This document shows positions 5,106-5,219 of a stretch of 5,219 bases of DNA, piece by piece. Made by a program: the position numbers and the translations under genes. Origin of the DNA: Polyangiaceae bacterium. GTDB taxonomy: Bacteria > Myxococcota_A > Polyangia > Polyangiales > Polyangiaceae. The notes beneath the pieces are model-generated. The model worked only from the letters and a program-made list of their open reading frames with translations. It searched no databases and was not told the DNA's origin. The first letter of the stretch is position 1; each line of letters opens with the position of its first letter. The stretch is from NCBI GenBank assembly GCA_022447485.1, contig JAKVCH010000258.1, positions 1 through 5,219 of the forward strand. The letters run 5' to 3'.

Positions 5106-5219
5106 GTGGATCAGAGAGAATTGATATTAGTACGTCACGGTCAAAGCATTGCTAATGCCGAACACCGTCTTCAAGGGAACGATGACTACCCCCTCTCGGA
5201 AGTGGGCAAAGAAGAAGCG
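5106..5219 (+). CDS. N-terminus of a histidine-phosphatase (phosphoglycerate mutase-like) protein, 3' truncated
   Basis: The 38 visible codons read MDQRELILVRHGQSIANAEH and continue RLQGNDDYPLSEVGKEEA to the window edge. LVRHGQS.AN with a following QG..D.PLS..G is the signature of the histidine phosphatase superfamily (PF00300). His11 is the expected phospho-accepting residue and Arg10 is part of the RHG motif. The family includes cofactor-dependent phosphoglycerate mutases, GpmB-like and CobC-like phosphatases and others; the visible part cannot separate these. The start is a GTG with GGAG (5092-5095) ten bases upstream. An in-frame TTG at 5085 would add seven residues but lacks a ribosome binding site. 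It is divergent from the DUF481 gene; TGTAAT at 5045-5050 resembles a -10 box, but no good -35 partner is visible. Confidence 0.88.
   Translation, partial: MDQRELILVRHGQSIANAEHRLQGNDDYPLSEVGKEEA

Overview
The window holds four protein-coding genes, two complete and two cut by the window edges. It reads like a Gram-negative bacterium with an elaborate outer surface. The large central gene is a secreted lipoprotein combining MopE-type Asp/Cys-rich metal-binding repeats, a 'GWxDCNxxxADGCE' Cys-rich module and RCC1 propeller repeats. From general knowledge this combination is typical of Myxococcota, Bradymonadales and related 'deltaproteobacterial' lineages. GC content looks intermediate (about 50%), which does not suggest a classic very-high-GC myxobacterium. 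The taxonomic guess is inference.

Layout: positions 2-115 (+) are the last 37 codons of a polyprenyl-phosphate hexose-1-phosphate transferase (bacterial sugar transferase family), so the left edge is probably the end of an exopolysaccharide or O-antigen gene or locus. A hairpin followed by seven Ts (212-245) looks like its transcription terminator. Positions 303-3590 (+) encode a 1095-residue lipoprotein: lipobox, Cys-rich segment, four MopE-like repeats, a second Cys-rich module, then 14 RCC1-like units, enough for two seven-bladed propellers. It converges, with only 25 bases between the stop codons, on a minus-strand gene (3616-4839) for a DUF481-type outer-membrane beta-barrel protein. A 266-base divergent intergenic region follows, containing a leader hairpin and a possible 35-codon small ORF. 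From 5106 (+) the window enters the start of a histidine-phosphatase (phosphoglycerate mutase-like) gene that runs off the right edge.

The three left-hand products all concern the cell envelope (glycan priming, surface lipoprotein, outer-membrane barrel), but strand orientation and the terminator argue against one operon and I see no proof that they work together. No tRNA, rRNA, CRISPR array, insertion sequence or defence system is visible. The most noteworthy points are within the lipoprotein gene. All 14 RCC1 units keep a Cys pair 8-9 residues apart even where the canonical Trp-Gly motif has decayed, and all 32 cysteines of the propeller region can be assigned to pairs. At the DNA level, three strong inverted repeats sit in or near the linkers of the first four blades.
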